DNA of 64,000 nucleotides from contig NZ_WHPF01000003.1 in assembly GCF_013106755.1 (NCBI RefSeq), forward strand, positions 62,001 to 126,000. Direction: 5' to 3'. Shown here piece after piece: positions 1 to 8,166 of this stretch (positions within the stretch are counted from its first letter, which is position 1; each line of letters begins with the position of its first letter). The position numbers were made by a program, and so were the translations under genes. This DNA comes from Limnovirga soli (GTDB lineage: Bacteria > Bacteroidota > Bacteroidia > Chitinophagales > Chitinophagaceae). A model generated the notes under the pieces. It ran no database searches and was not told the DNA's origin. It was given only the letters and a program-made list of their open reading frames with translations.

Positions 1-203
1 TGATTAAGCAAGATGGAGTAATTATTGAGGCGTTAAGCAATGCTATGTTCAAAGTAAAATTGCAAAACGGTCACGAAATACTCGCTACCATCTCAGGTAA
101 AATGCGGATGAATTATATACGAATTTTACCCGGGGATAAAGTAGGTGTTGAAATGAGCCCCTACGATTTAACAAGGGGAAGAATCATTTTTAGGTATAAA
201 TAA
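1..203 (+). CDS. infA: Translation initiation factor IF-1, 3' part
   Basis: The window opens inside this gene; the frame reads from base 3 to a TAA at 201-203. The readable residues include [32 protein letters not shown] and a C-terminal RGRIIFRYK, which are diagnostic of the IF-1 OB-fold that binds the 30S A site during initiation. Only the first few codons are missing. It lies 51 bp upstream of rpmJ on the same strand, the usual order at the end of the spc/alpha ribosomal gene cluster. The start codon is outside the window. Confidence 0.95.
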   Translation, partial: IKQDGVIIEALSNAMFKVKLQNGHEILATISGKMRMNYIRILPGDKVGVEMSPYDLTRGRIIFRYK

Positions 204-254
204 TCAGCTGTCAACTGTTGATAGCCATTAGCTAATAAGGAAAAAGTTAATAAA

Positions 255-371
255 ATGAAGGTTAGAGCATCCGTTAAAAAGCGCAGTGCAGATTGTAAGA
301 TTGTTCGCCGCAAGGGCAAACTGTACATCATTAACAAAAAAAATCCCCGCTTTAAGCAACGTCAGGGATAA
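255..371 (+). CDS. rpmJ: 50S ribosomal protein L36 (zinc-free type)
   Basis: A 38-residue protein starting [15 protein letters not shown] and ending NPRFKQRQG, the signature of L36, a small protein of the large subunit. Classical L36 holds zinc with three Cys and one His; here only Cys14 remains, so this is the C-minus form that is common in Bacteroidota by my recollection. It sits between infA and rpsM in the normal operon order. It was found by reading the gap, since it is short. Confidence 0.95.
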   Translation: MKVRASVKKRSADCKIVRRKGKLYIINKKNPRFKQRQG

Positions 372-437
372 AATTGTTAATTGGCTTTAGCCAACGCTTT
401 CAAATTGAATTGTAAAAACGCAAACTAAAATAATACT

Positions 438-818
438 ATGGCTCGTATTGCCGGTATAGACTTACCTAAAAATAAAAGAGGTGAAATTGGCCTTACCTAC
501 ATCTTTGGTATTGGCAAATCAACAGCACGCTACATTCTTGACAAAGCTGAAATAAGCTACGACAAGAAAGTGAATCAATGGAACGATGAGGAGCAAGGTG
601 CTATCCGTAACATCATCACCAATGAGTTCAAAGTAGAAGGACAATTACGTAGTGAAGTACAAACAAGCATTAAACGTTTATTGGATATTGCCTGTTTCCG
701 TGGTTTACGCCATCGTAAAGGTTTACCGGTTCGCGGCCAACGTACACGTACTAACAGCCGTACAAGAAAAGGTAAACGTAAAACAGTTGCCGGTAAAAAG
801 AAGGCACCTAAAAAATAA
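438..818 (+). CDS. rpsM: 30S ribosomal protein S13
   Basis: 126 residues, normal length for S13. The start [22 protein letters not shown], split here as [10 protein letters not shown] then [11 protein letters not shown], and the C-terminal [19 protein letters not shown] block that contacts 16S rRNA in the 30S head are unmistakable. The tail is Lys/Arg-rich and ends KKKAPKK. It is followed by a 150 bp gap holding two hairpins before rpsK, whereas S13 and S11 genes are often closely spaced in other bacteria. Confidence 0.97.
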   Translation: MARIAGIDLPKNKRGEIGLTYIFGIGKSTARYILDKAEISYDKKVNQWNDEEQGAIRNIITNEFKVEGQLRSEVQTSIKRLLDIACFRGLRHRKGLPVRGQRTRTNSRTRKGKRKTVAGKKKAPKK

Positions 819-825
819 TTTACTT

Positions 826-854
826 AATGAGTACACAGTTACTGTGTACTCATT
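826..854. promoter_or_regulatory. Perfect 13-bp inverted repeat downstream of rpsM
   Basis: AATGAGTACACAG (826-838), a three-base loop TTA, then its exact complement CTGTGTACTCATT (842-854). No T-run follows, so it does not look like a plain intrinsic terminator. It lies 8 bp after the rpsM stop and could be an mRNA processing or stability hairpin, or part of a ribosomal-protein leader for rpsK-rpsD-rpoA-rplQ. The structure is seen directly; the function is inferred. Confidence 0.6.
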
Positions 855-921
855 GGTTATTTATAAACTCCGGTATAATTTGGATCTTCCGCAAGCTGCG
901 TGAAAGGAGAATTATGCGGTT

Positions 922-942
922 CCCGTACATCGGGATTTTTTC
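922..942 (+). terminator. Terminator-like hairpin in the rpsM-rpsK gap
   Basis: CCCG (922-925), loop TACAT, CGGG (931-934), then an A and six T residues. The stem is short but the T-run makes an attenuator plausible. It lies about 27 bp before the rpsK start at 969, downstream of the 826-854 hairpin. Together they suggest that transcription of rpsK onwards may be tuned separately from rpsM. Confidence 0.4.
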
Positions 943-968
943 ATATTAAAAGATTACCTCAATCAATT

Positions 969-1388
969 ATGGCAAAAGCACAAAACAGCGGTAAAGGACA
1001 AAATAGCGCCAAAGCCGCCGCTAAGAAAAGAGTAGTTAAAGTTGATGTGTATGGCGATGCCCACGTTAATGCAACTTTTAACAACATCATCGTTAGTTTA
1101 ACTAACAAATCCGGACAGGTTATTAGCTGGTCATCAGCTGGTAAAATGGGTTTCAGGGGTTCTAAAAAGAATACTCCATATGCCGCTCAAATGGCAGCAG
1201 CGGATGCAGCTAAAGTAGCTTTGGAAGCTGGTTTAAAAAAGGTTGATGTTTATGTTAAAGGTCCGGGTGCAGGCCGTGAAGGTGCTATCCGTTCTTTGGC
1301 TCAAAGTGGTATTGAAATTACCATGATTAAAGACGTTACACCTTTACCTCACAATGGTTGTCGTCCTCCAAAGAAAAGAAGAGTTTAA
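969..1388 (+). CDS. rpsK: 30S ribosomal protein S11
   Basis: 139 residues from the ATG at 969. The body carries [34 protein letters not shown] and the C-terminal [13 protein letters not shown] that place it as S11 of the 30S platform. The reading frame is open back to 900, but residues before [10 protein letters not shown] do not resemble S11 and cover the hairpin region, so the start at 969 is preferred. An Ala/Lys-rich N-terminal stretch precedes the conserved domain. Confidence 0.96.
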   Translation: MAKAQNSGKGQNSAKAAAKKRVVKVDVYGDAHVNATFNNIIVSLTNKSGQVISWSSAGKMGFRGSKKNTPYAAQMAAADAAKVALEAGLKKVDVYVKGPGAGREGAIRSLAQSGIEITMIKDVTPLPHNGCRPPKKRRV

Positions 1389-1400
1389 TTTTTTCATTTC

Positions 1401-1433
1401 TTCCGCAATTTTGGTGTTACATCAATTGTGGAA
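1401..1433. promoter_or_regulatory. Inverted repeat in the rpsK-rpsD gap
   Basis: TTCCGCAATT (1401-1410) pairs with AATTGTGGAA (1424-1433) with one G-T pair and a 13-base loop. A second imperfect dyad, TGCATTATT against AATAATGATGCA, lies at about 1470-1504, just before rpsD at 1535. S4 is an autoregulatory repressor in several bacteria, so an S4-responsive leader is possible, but nothing here proves it. Confidence 0.35.
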
Positions 1434-1534
1434 TTGATATATCCCTTTTGGGAAATTTTAAAAACAGGGTGCATTATTCATTTTAGATTTTTAATAATGA
1501 TGCATCGTCACTAAAAAATCAAAAAAATATATTC

Positions 1535-2140
1535 ATGGCACGTTACACTGGTCCAAAAACCAAAATTTGTAGAAAATTCGGCGAACCTATTTTAGGTAAC
1601 GCAAAATACCTTACTAAAACAAGTGTTCCTCCCGGACAGCACGGTGCAAGCCGTAAGCGTAAACAACCAGGTGAGTACGCTTTACAGTTAAAAGAAAAGC
1701 AAAAAGCTAAGTATACATATGGTTTGCTGGAGCGTCAGTTCCGCAATACTTTTGAAGAAGCTTCACGTATTAAAGGTGTTACTGGTGAGAATTTGATTAA
1801 ATTACTGGAAGCTCGTTTAGATAATACTGTTTACCGTTTAGGGATTGCTCCTTCAAGGCCTGCTGCACGCCAGTTGGTTACACACAAACATGTTACCGTT
1901 AATGGTGATGTGGTTAATATTCCTTCCTTTCAGTTAAAAGCTGGTGATATTATTGGATTGAAAGATAAAAGTGCTGCCAATAGTTCTGTATTAAGTGCTA
2001 TTCGTGGTAAAAATCCAAAAATTGGCTGGTTAGATTGGAACGATAATGAAAAGAAGGGAACTTTTATTACTTACCCAGACAGGGAAAGTGTTCCTGAAAA
2101 CATTAAGGAGCAATTGATTGTAGAATTGTACTCTAAATAA
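1535..2140 (+). CDS. rpsD: 30S ribosomal protein S4
   Basis: 201 residues, normal for S4. It begins MARYTGPKTKICRKFGEPI and contains the S4 RNA-binding domain at about 90-150 (LEARLDNTVYRLGIAPSRPAARQ, in two pieces LEARLDNTVYR and LGIAPSRPAARQ, then HVTVNGDVVNIPS). Only one Cys is present near the N-terminus, so this is the zinc-free type. S4 nucleates 30S assembly and often represses its own operon. The gap to rpoA (167 bp) carries a copy of the interspersed repeat. Confidence 0.97.
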   Translation: MARYTGPKTKICRKFGEPILGNAKYLTKTSVPPGQHGASRKRKQPGEYALQLKEKQKAKYTYGLLERQFRNTFEEASRIKGVTGENLIKLLEARLDNTVYRLGIAPSRPAARQLVTHKHVTVNGDVVNIPSFQLKAGDIIGLKDKSAANSSVLSAIRGKNPKIGWLDWNDNEKKGTFITYPDRESVPENIKEQLIVELYSK

Positions 2141-2187
2141 TTGATTGGTTTAATAGCCAGGATTTATTTGCTGAGACAATTGATACA

Positions 2188-2206
2188 GTACAAGAGTGCG
2201 ACGCAA
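2188..2206 (-). repeat. Interspersed intergenic repeat, copy 1 (family A)
   Basis: Core GTACAAGAGTGCGACGCAA on the plus strand, so the unit points to the minus strand. It lies between rpsD and rpoA, inside what should be one ribosomal operon. The flanks ATAATAGCCAGG upstream and GCTGGGTT downstream resemble the outer boxes of the family. Confidence 0.85.
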
Positions 2207-2307
2207 CGATACTTCAATATTTGATGTGTTGCTGGGTTAAAAAGGAAAAAAATCTTTAGCCTTATATTGAGGCTGAATAATAAGTAAAATAAAAACCAAG
2301 TTTTAAT

Positions 2308-3309
2308 ATGGCCATATTAAACTTCCAGAAGCCTGACAAAATAGTTTTACAGAAAGCAACTGATTTTGAAGGTCAATTTGAGTTCCGTCCATTAGAGCCG
2401 GGTTACGGTTTAACTATTGGTAATGCCCTTCGCAGGGTTTTATTGAATAGCTTGGAAGGATATGCTATTACCGGCATTAAGATTGAAGGCGTGGATCATG
2501 AATTTGCTGTAATAAAAGGTTTAACTGAAGATGTAACTGAAATGATATTGAACCTGAAACAGGTTCGTATCAAGAAGAAAGTGGATCATGATGTGGTGAA
2601 TGAAAAAGTTATGTTGAGCGTTAAAAACAAAACTGAATTTACCGCTGCCATGATTGGTGAAGCTACCCAGAGCTTTGAGGTGATGAACCCAGACCTGGTT
2701 ATTTGCACCATGGATATTACTTCAAGACTGGACATTGAAATAACCATTGCCCGTGGCCGCGGTTATGTTCCATCTGAAGAGAACAGAATTAAAGACACTC
2801 CGTTTGGATATATTCCTATCGATTCAATTCATACTCCTATTAAAAATGTGAAGTATGCTATTGAAAACTATCGTGTAGAACAAAGAACTGACTATGAAAA
2901 ATTAGTGTTGGATGTTCATACAGATGGTACAATTCATCCTGAAGAAGCTGTTAAACAGGCTTCCAGAATTCTTATTCAACATTTGATGATTATCACTGAT
3001 GAGAATATCACTTTTGATAATAAAGAAGATAAGAAAGAGGATGTAGTTGACGAGCAGGTATTACAACTACGTAAAGTATTGAAAACACCATTGGAAGATT
3101 TGGATCTTTCAGTACGTGCATTCAATTGCTTGAAAGCAGCAAAAATCAACTCTTTAAGCGAACTGGTACAATACGAACAGGAAGATTTGATGAAGTTTAG
3201 AAACTTTGGTCAGAAAAGCTTGAGCGAAATTGAGCAGGTATTGGGCGAAAGAGGCTTACATTTTGGTATGGATTTGAATAAGCTTGGATTGGATGATCTG
3301 GACAGATAA
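2308..3309 (+). CDS. rpoA: RNA polymerase alpha subunit
   Basis: 333 residues, standard length. The N-terminal dimerisation domain (about 1-235) has GYGLTIGNALRRVLLNSLEG and the C-terminal domain (about 255-333) has the helix-hairpin-helix region SVRAFNCLKAAKINSLSELV and RNFGQKSLSEIEQVL that binds UP elements and activators. It assembles beta and beta' subunits; part of rpoB is at the other end of this window on the opposite strand. It is followed by rplQ after 118 bp with two short dyads (CCTATT/AATAGG, CCTTGTA/TACAAGG). Confidence 0.98.
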   Translation: MAILNFQKPDKIVLQKATDFEGQFEFRPLEPGYGLTIGNALRRVLLNSLEGYAITGIKIEGVDHEFAVIKGLTEDVTEMILNLKQVRIKKKVDHDVVNEKVMLSVKNKTEFTAAMIGEATQSFEVMNPDLVICTMDITSRLDIEITIARGRGYVPSEENRIKDTPFGYIPIDSIHTPIKNVKYAIENYRVEQRTDYEKLVLDVHTDGTIHPEEAVKQASRILIQHLMIITDENITFDNKEDKKEDVVDEQVLQLRKVLKTPLEDLDLSVRAFNCLKAAKINSLSELVQYEQEDLMKFRNFGQKSLSEIEQVLGERGLHFGMDLNKLGLDDLDR

Positions 3310-3427
3310 TCCCTTCTACAACTCAAATACAAAAAAGTTTTTTATTAATAACAAGCATTCACCTATTTAATAGGCTAGATGCACCCCTTGTAATTCCTGA
3401 CACGGTACAAGGATAAACAAAAACGTC

Positions 3428-3973
3428 ATGCGTCACGGTAACAAAAACAACAACCTGGGTCGTAAAAAAGCCCACAGAGAAGCCTTACTGGCCAATTTAG
3501 GTAGCCAGTTAATCGTAAACAAACGTATTGTAACTACTTTGGCAAAAGCTAAATCTTTACGCACATTTGTTGAGCCATTACTTACAAAAACCAAGCACGG
3601 AGAAACTACCGAAGCTATTATGCACCAGCATAGAGTGGTTTTCAGTTATTTAAGAGATAAATTAGCAGTAAAGGAATTGTTTACTGTAGTTGCTCCTAAA
3701 ATTGCTGGCCGCCCAGGTGGTTATACCAGAATCATCAAATTAGGTATCCGTCACGGAGATAACGCTGAAATTGCCATGATTGAACTGGTAGACTTCAACG
3801 AAATCTATGGTAACCATATCGAAAAAACTACTGAAGGCGCTAAGAAAACCCGTCGTGGACGTTCTGGAGCCAAGAAAGTAGAAGCTGCACCTGTAGCTGC
3901 TGCGCCAGTAGCAGAAACTGCTGCACCCGCTGCCGATACCGCAACCGCAACCGAAGAAACCGTTGCAGAATAA
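3428..3973 (+). CDS. rplQ: 50S ribosomal protein L17 with Ala-rich tail
   Basis: 181 residues against about 120 for the L17 core. The core is clear from [37 protein letters not shown] and [18 protein letters not shown]. From about residue 130 the protein runs into a basic stretch and then an Ala/Pro/Thr/Glu-rich tail ending [10 protein letters not shown], presumably disordered. Such L17 extensions are known in Bacteroidota from memory. It is the last gene of the operon and is followed by a good terminator. Confidence 0.96.
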   Translation: MRHGNKNNNLGRKKAHREALLANLGSQLIVNKRIVTTLAKAKSLRTFVEPLLTKTKHGETTEAIMHQHRVVFSYLRDKLAVKELFTVVAPKIAGRPGGYTRIIKLGIRHGDNAEIAMIELVDFNEIYGNHIEKTTEGAKKTRRGRSGAKKVEAAPVAAAPVAETAAPAADTATATEETVAE

Positions 3974-3996
3974 ATAATGAAAGATTTCAAAAATAT

Positions 3997-4032
3997 AAAA
4001 GGCAAAATCGTTTAACGGTTTTGCCTTTTTTT
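3997..4032 (+). terminator. Intrinsic terminator after rplQ
   Basis: AAGGCAAAA (3999-4007) pairs with TTTTGCCTT (4019-4027), with a T-run reaching 4032. It ends the ribosomal protein/rpoA operon 24 bp after the rplQ stop. Confidence 0.85.
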
Positions 4033-4076
4033 ATTAAAATGCCTTTTGTACCAGGCATCAGTAATTCAATCAGCAT

Positions 4077-4097
4077 ACTTGCGTCGCACTCTTGTAC
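4077..4097 (+). repeat. Interspersed intergenic repeat, copy 2 (family A)
   Basis: Forward copy with ACTTGCGTCGCAC followed by TCTTGTAC and the outer block GTTCGG. It lies between the rplQ terminator and carA. The left box is CCAGGC and the right box is ATGCAGCA. Confidence 0.9.
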
Positions 4098-4205
4098 GTT
4101 CGGTAATGCTATGCAGCATTATCTGCAATAACTATGTGCGAAAATTTATGCGGATAATTAAAAATGATGTTCTTTTTTTGCACCTGAAAATTATTTAAAC
4201 ATACA

Positions 4206-5312
4206 ATGCCCAATTTACAACAACCTGCTGTTCTGTTATTAGCCGATGGTAATGTTCTTTATGGTAAGGCCTTTGGCAAAATAGGTACGGCCACCGGCGA
4301 AATTTGTTTTAATACCGGCATGACCGGTTACCAGGAAGTATTTACCGATCCAAGTTATTCTGGTCAAATGCTGATTATGAATAATGTGCACATTGGTAAT
4401 TATGGTATAAAAGATACCGATGTAGAAAGCAGTTCAGTTAAAATACGTGGTTTAATAGGCCGCAACCTGGAAGACAAATTTTCCCGCTACCAGGCTACCG
4501 ATAGTTTAGAATCCTATTTAAAAGCAAATAATATAGTTGCCATAGAAGGCATTGACACCAGAGCTCTGGTAGCACATATTCGTACCAAAGGTGCCATGAA
4601 CTGTATTATTTCCTCTGAGAATACAGATATTGACTTTTTAACTGCCGAGCTGGCCAAAGTTCCAAATATGGATGGTTTGGAATTAGCAAGTACCGTAAGT
4701 ACTACTGAGGAATATGAACTGGGAGATACTAATTCCCCTTTAAAAGTTGCTGTACTGGATTTTGGGGTTAAGCAACATATTTTAAGTTGTTTGGTTAGCC
4801 GCGGTGCACATGTAAGGGTACATCCTGCTAAAACTCCATTAAGCCGTTTAAAAGAATTTAACCCAAATGGTTATTTTATTTCAAATGGCCCCGGAGACCC
4901 TGCAGCAATGCCTTATGCAGTAACAACGTTAAAAGCAATTTTAGCAGAAGATAAGCCTGTATTTGGTATTTGCCTGGGGCATCAGTTGCTGGCTTTGGCC
5001 AATGATATACCTACTTTTAAAATGCACCATGGCCATCGTGGATTAAACCACCCGGTAAAAAATATTATTACCGGCCAATGTGAAATAACCACACAAAACC
5101 ATGGTTTTGGTGTAGACCCCGAAGCGGTAAAAAATAACCCCGCCGTAGAAATTACACATATTAACCTGAATGATAACAGCATTGAAGGGATTAGGGTAAT
5201 AGGTAAAAAGGCCTTTAGTGTACAGTACCATCCAGAGAGTACGCCTGGCCCACACGATAGCCGCTACCTGTTTGACGATTTTGTAAAAATGATGCAGGAG
5301 AACCTAAATTAA
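4206..5312 (+). CDS. carA: Carbamoyl-phosphate synthase small subunit
   Basis: 368 residues, full length. The small subunit hydrolyses glutamine and channels ammonia to CarB for arginine and pyrimidine synthesis. The N-terminal CPSase domain covers about 1-150; the class I glutamine amidotransferase domain covers about 185-365, with nucleophile Cys256 in GICLGHQ and His342/Glu344 in YHPES. No carB follows: the next gene is convergent, and a terminator comes right after the stop. CarB must therefore be elsewhere. Confidence 0.96.
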   Translation: MPNLQQPAVLLLADGNVLYGKAFGKIGTATGEICFNTGMTGYQEVFTDPSYSGQMLIMNNVHIGNYGIKDTDVESSSVKIRGLIGRNLEDKFSRYQATDSLESYLKANNIVAIEGIDTRALVAHIRTKGAMNCIISSENTDIDFLTAELAKVPNMDGLELASTVSTTEEYELGDTNSPLKVAVLDFGVKQHILSCLVSRGAHVRVHPAKTPLSRLKEFNPNGYFISNGPGDPAAMPYAVTTLKAILAEDKPVFGICLGHQLLALANDIPTFKMHHGHRGLNHPVKNIITGQCEITTQNHGFGVDPEAVKNNPAVEITHINLNDNSIEGIRVIGKKAFSVQYHPESTPGPHDSRYLFDDFVKMMQENLN

Positions 5313-5317
5313 TAGTA

Positions 5318-5350
5318 AAGCCACGATTTAAAACATCGTGGCTTTTTTTT
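5318..5350 (+). terminator. Intrinsic terminator after carA
   Basis: AGCCACGAT (5319-5327), a six-base loop, then ATCGTGGCT (5334-5342) running into eight T residues. The nine-bp perfect stem sits 6 bp after the carA stop. Confidence 0.88.
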
Positions 5351-5396
5351 AGTATTTGTTTTGATTTGTGGCTGTTTTGCTGCCACTATATATACA

Positions 5397-5415
5397 GTAC
5401 AAGTGTGCGACGCAA
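5397..5415 (-). repeat. Interspersed intergenic repeat, copy 3 (family A)
   Basis: Core GTACAAGTGTGCGACGCAA in the convergent gap between carA and the YigZ-family gene. The upstream box GTGGCTGTTTTGCTGCCAC matches the right-hand end of the family read on the minus strand. Confidence 0.88.
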
Positions 5416-5457
5416 CGGCAGTTGCAAAAAGTGCAGAACGCATGGATCATAATATTT

Positions 5458-6072
5458 CTAGGCGTTTTTTAGCGTGGTAATTTCTACTTCCCGCATATCA
5501 GACAATAGTGTTTTTAGCTCCTCCATTCTATTACGGGGCACATCAAGTATCAGCTTGCAAAAAAGCTGCATTTCCTGTTCTGCAATGGTACAGTTTAGGG
5601 CTTTTACCCAGCGCATCACCTCGTTCATTTGGGTATAGCCAAACGTTATTTGCCACCGCACTGTTACCGGTTTTTGCATGGTGGGTACCATTTGTAATGC
5701 CATTGAAGCCGCTGTTTTATAGGCATTTATTAAGCCTGGTACACCCAATAAAGTGCCGCCAAAATACCGCACCACCACAATCAGCAAATTGGTTAAACCC
5801 TTACTATCTATTTGCCCAAGAATGGGTTTGCCAGCGGTGCCCGATGGTTCACCATCATCGCTTACCCTAAAACTATTGCCATCTACCCCCAAACGGTAGG
5901 CAAAACAATGATGTACTGCTTTAGGGTGCTCTTTTTTTAACTGTTGCAGACAATTTTTAAAATCATCAGTATGTTGAATGGGAAAGGTATAGGCAATAAA
6001 GCGACTACCCCTGTCTTTAAATTCTGCCTGTCCGTTTTGTGCAATGGTTTGATAAAAGTCCTGTTCACTCAT
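5458..6072 (-). CDS. YigZ/IMPACT family protein
   Basis: 204 residues. The N-terminal UPF0029 (Impact) domain at about 15-120 has EFKDRGSRFIAY, HHCFAYRLG, SDDGEPSGTAGKPIL and VVRYFGGTLLGVPGLI, the family hallmarks. A smaller C-terminal domain of the DUF1949 type follows. Bacterial YigZ has no settled biochemical role; eukaryotic IMPACT modulates the Gcn1/Gcn2 stress pathway. The gene ends in a 13 bp gap after ribD on the same strand, so the two are probably cotranscribed. Confidence 0.88.
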   Translation of the reverse strand: MSEQDFYQTIAQNGQAEFKDRGSRFIAYTFPIQHTDDFKNCLQQLKKEHPKAVHHCFAYRLGVDGNSFRVSDDGEPSGTAGKPILGQIDSKGLTNLLIVVVRYFGGTLLGVPGLINAYKTAASMALQMVPTMQKPVTVRWQITFGYTQMNEVMRWVKALNCTIAEQEMQLFCKLILDVPRNRMEELKTLLSDMREVEITTLKNA

Positions 6073-6085
6073 GCAACCGTTATAT

Positions 6086-7138
6086 TTAAAATTGGTGGGA
6101 GTTGTGTATTAGATAATTAATAGTATCACCTGCAATATCCTGCTGTTGCAGGGGTGTGGCATTACTTAAAACCGGTGCAGATAATCCCTTTTTTATTTGT
6201 AATTTCTGGTTTGTAATAATCCGGGCTTCATTCCAATAACCTGCATCAATAAAATGTTGCAGGGTAACAGCGCCACCTTCAATCAAAATACTTTGTATGT
6301 TATGTTTATAACAATACGCCAGTATTTGTGCAGGTATCGCTTTATCTTTTTCCAATTGCTGATAACACATGTTGCCTTCCCTTTTTTGTATGGAATAATT
6401 AAACAGGATGGTTGTAGCGTTCTGGTCAAATATATGCAGTTGAGCAGGTAATTTCAACCATAGGTCAATTACCAGGCGGATAGGATTATTACCGTTAAAT
6501 AGCCTGTTGGTAAGTGAGGGATTGTCTTTCATTGCCGTATTGGTACCTACTAAAATAGCTTGTTCCTCGCTGCGCCATTGGTGCACCATCCGGTTGGTGA
6601 AATCATTGGAAATAAGCAGCCGGGTATCATCATCTACAGCTATAAAACCATCGGCAGTTTGGGCCCATTTTAAAATAATAAAGGGCCTTTTTTGGGTGTA
6701 AAATGTAAAGAACCGTTTGTTTAGTGCCATACATTCTTTTTCCAATATACCTGTGCTAACTGCAATGCCTGCTTGTGTAAGTTGTTGAATTCCTTTACCA
6801 TCTACTTCTTTAAATGGGTCTCTGCAACCTACTACCACTCTTGGAATTCGATGGGCAATTATTAAACTGCTGCACGGGGGTGTTTTACCATAATGTGCAC
6901 ATGGTTCAAGTGAAACATACAAGGTAGAGTGTTCAATCAGGTGCCGGTTTTCTTCGCTAACGCTGTTAAGGCAGTTTACCTCGGCATGTGCCTGGCCAAA
7001 TTGTTGGTGATATCCTTCTCCAATAATGGTATCCTTATACACTAAAACGGCACCTACCATTGGGTTGGGGGCAACATTACCCGCACCTAAACGGGCCAAT
7101 GCCAAACAACGGTGCATATAATTCTCGTCTGTGTACAT
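6086..7138 (-). CDS. ribD: Bifunctional riboflavin biosynthesis deaminase/reductase RibD
   Basis: 350 residues. The N-terminal cytidine-deaminase-like domain (about 1-145) holds His51-Ala-Glu53 and the zinc cysteines Cys80 and Cys89 in EPCAHYGKTPPC. The C-terminal reductase domain (about 150-345) has LKWAQTADGFIA and LIEGGAVTLQHFI. It converts the pyrimidine product of GTP cyclohydrolase II to the ribitylamino-pyrimidine in two steps. It is first in a two-gene minus-strand unit with the YigZ-family gene; no other rib genes are in the window. Confidence 0.94.
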   Translation of the reverse strand: MYTDENYMHRCLALARLGAGNVAPNPMVGAVLVYKDTIIGEGYHQQFGQAHAEVNCLNSVSEENRHLIEHSTLYVSLEPCAHYGKTPPCSSLIIAHRIPRVVVGCRDPFKEVDGKGIQQLTQAGIAVSTGILEKECMALNKRFFTFYTQKRPFIILKWAQTADGFIAVDDDTRLLISNDFTNRMVHQWRSEEQAILVGTNTAMKDNPSLTNRLFNGNNPIRLVIDLWLKLPAQLHIFDQNATTILFNYSIQKREGNMCYQQLEKDKAIPAQILAYCYKHNIQSILIEGGAVTLQHFIDAGYWNEARIITNQKLQIKKGLSAPVLSNATPLQQQDIAGDTINYLIHNSHQF

Positions 7139-7196
7139 GTATCCTGTAAAGTGTATGCTTTATTTTGGTTACCGGCTATTTGCAGGAATCAGCTCT

Positions 7197-7217
7197 ACTT
7201 GCGTCGCACTCTTTTAC
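7197..7217 (+). repeat. Interspersed intergenic repeat, copy 4 (family A)
   Basis: Forward core with one change (CTTTTAC for CTTGTAC). It sits in the divergent ribD/prmC gap. The left box GGTTACCGGC and right box GGGCAGCAAA fit the family. Confidence 0.85.
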
Positions 7218-7286
7218 TACATCAAATAGGGCAGCAAATTTGGGCACAAAGCGCAAATCTAACTCAAATCATACTATCATTGCAAA

Positions 7287-8153
7287 ATGACACTGCAGGA
7301 TGCCTATAAACAGTTACAGTTTCAGCTTTTTGAGATTTACGACGACCGGGAAGCTACCATTATTGCCGACTGGACAATGGAACATATAACCGGCTTCTCA
7401 AAAATTGACCGGCTGATGCATAAGCAATTTGTTTTATCTCCTGAACAGGAGTCTCTATATCTACTACAAACAAAGGCTCTTTTGGCGCACACCCCGGTGC
7501 AATATGTTTTGGGAAAAGCCTGGTTTGCTGGCATGCCTTTTATGGTGAATGAAAACGTACTTATTCCCAGACCTGAAACGGAGGAGTTGGTTGACTGGAT
7601 TGTGCAATCTAATACTACACCAGTTAAAAAGGCAATTTTGGATATTGGCACCGGTAGTGGGTGCATTCCAATTACCCTAAAAAAGAAAATGTCTTTTGCG
7701 CTTGTAGAAGCAATGGATATATCAGCCAACGCCATTGCCATTGCCCAACAAAATGCAACGGCTTTAGGAGCTGATGTACATTTTTATACCCTTGATATAT
7801 TTGATAAGCAAGCCACAAGCGAACTAGGCATTTACGATATAATAGTTAGTAATCCGCCCTATATTAAACAAAGTGAAGCTACCGATATGCTGGCAAATGT
7901 GCTGCAATACGAGCCTGCCATAGCCTTATTTGTACCCGATGAAGATGCCCTGGTTTTTTACAAAGCCATTGCTGTTTTTGCCAAATCCCATCTCGGCCAA
8001 AATGGACAATTGTTTTTTGAAATAAATGAAGCACTGGGTGCAGCTGTTTGCACTTTACTGGAAGAACATGGGTTTACAGCAGTTGAATTGCGTAAAGACC
8101 TGCAGGGGAAAGATCGTATGGTTAAAGCCGTACTTGCAAATGTTATACAGTAA
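7287..8153 (+). CDS. prmC: Release factor glutamine methyltransferase
   Basis: 288 residues. PrmC methylates the GGQ glutamine of RF1 and RF2 using SAM. An N-terminal helical domain (about 1-75) precedes the Rossmann methyltransferase fold, with the SAM site ILDIGTGSGCIPI and the catalytic N189-P-P-Y192 motif. The region RPETEELVDW just before the SAM motif is also typical. The start ATG is 12 bp after a CAAAnnTA-type dyad region; prfA is not next to it here. Confidence 0.94.
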   Translation: MTLQDAYKQLQFQLFEIYDDREATIIADWTMEHITGFSKIDRLMHKQFVLSPEQESLYLLQTKALLAHTPVQYVLGKAWFAGMPFMVNENVLIPRPETEELVDWIVQSNTTPVKKAILDIGTGSGCIPITLKKKMSFALVEAMDISANAIAIAQQNATALGADVHFYTLDIFDKQATSELGIYDIIVSNPPYIKQSEATDMLANVLQYEPAIALFVPDEDALVFYKAIAVFAKSHLGQNGQLFFEINEALGAAVCTLLEEHGFTAVELRKDLQGKDRMVKAVLANVIQ

Positions 8154-8166
8154 TAATGGCTAACCG

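Noticed and set aside
652-903. Open frame overlapping the end of rpsM
   Set aside because: It lies in another frame of rpsM and the following hairpin, with no protein-like composition.
900-968. Longer N-terminus of S11 starting at 900
   Set aside because: The added 23 residues do not resemble S11 and cover a hairpin with a T-run; the ATG at 969 begins a typical S11.
3805-4005. Minus-strand open frame opposite the L17 tail
   Set aside because: It is the antisense of the Ala-rich repeat-like tail, a known source of spurious long frames.
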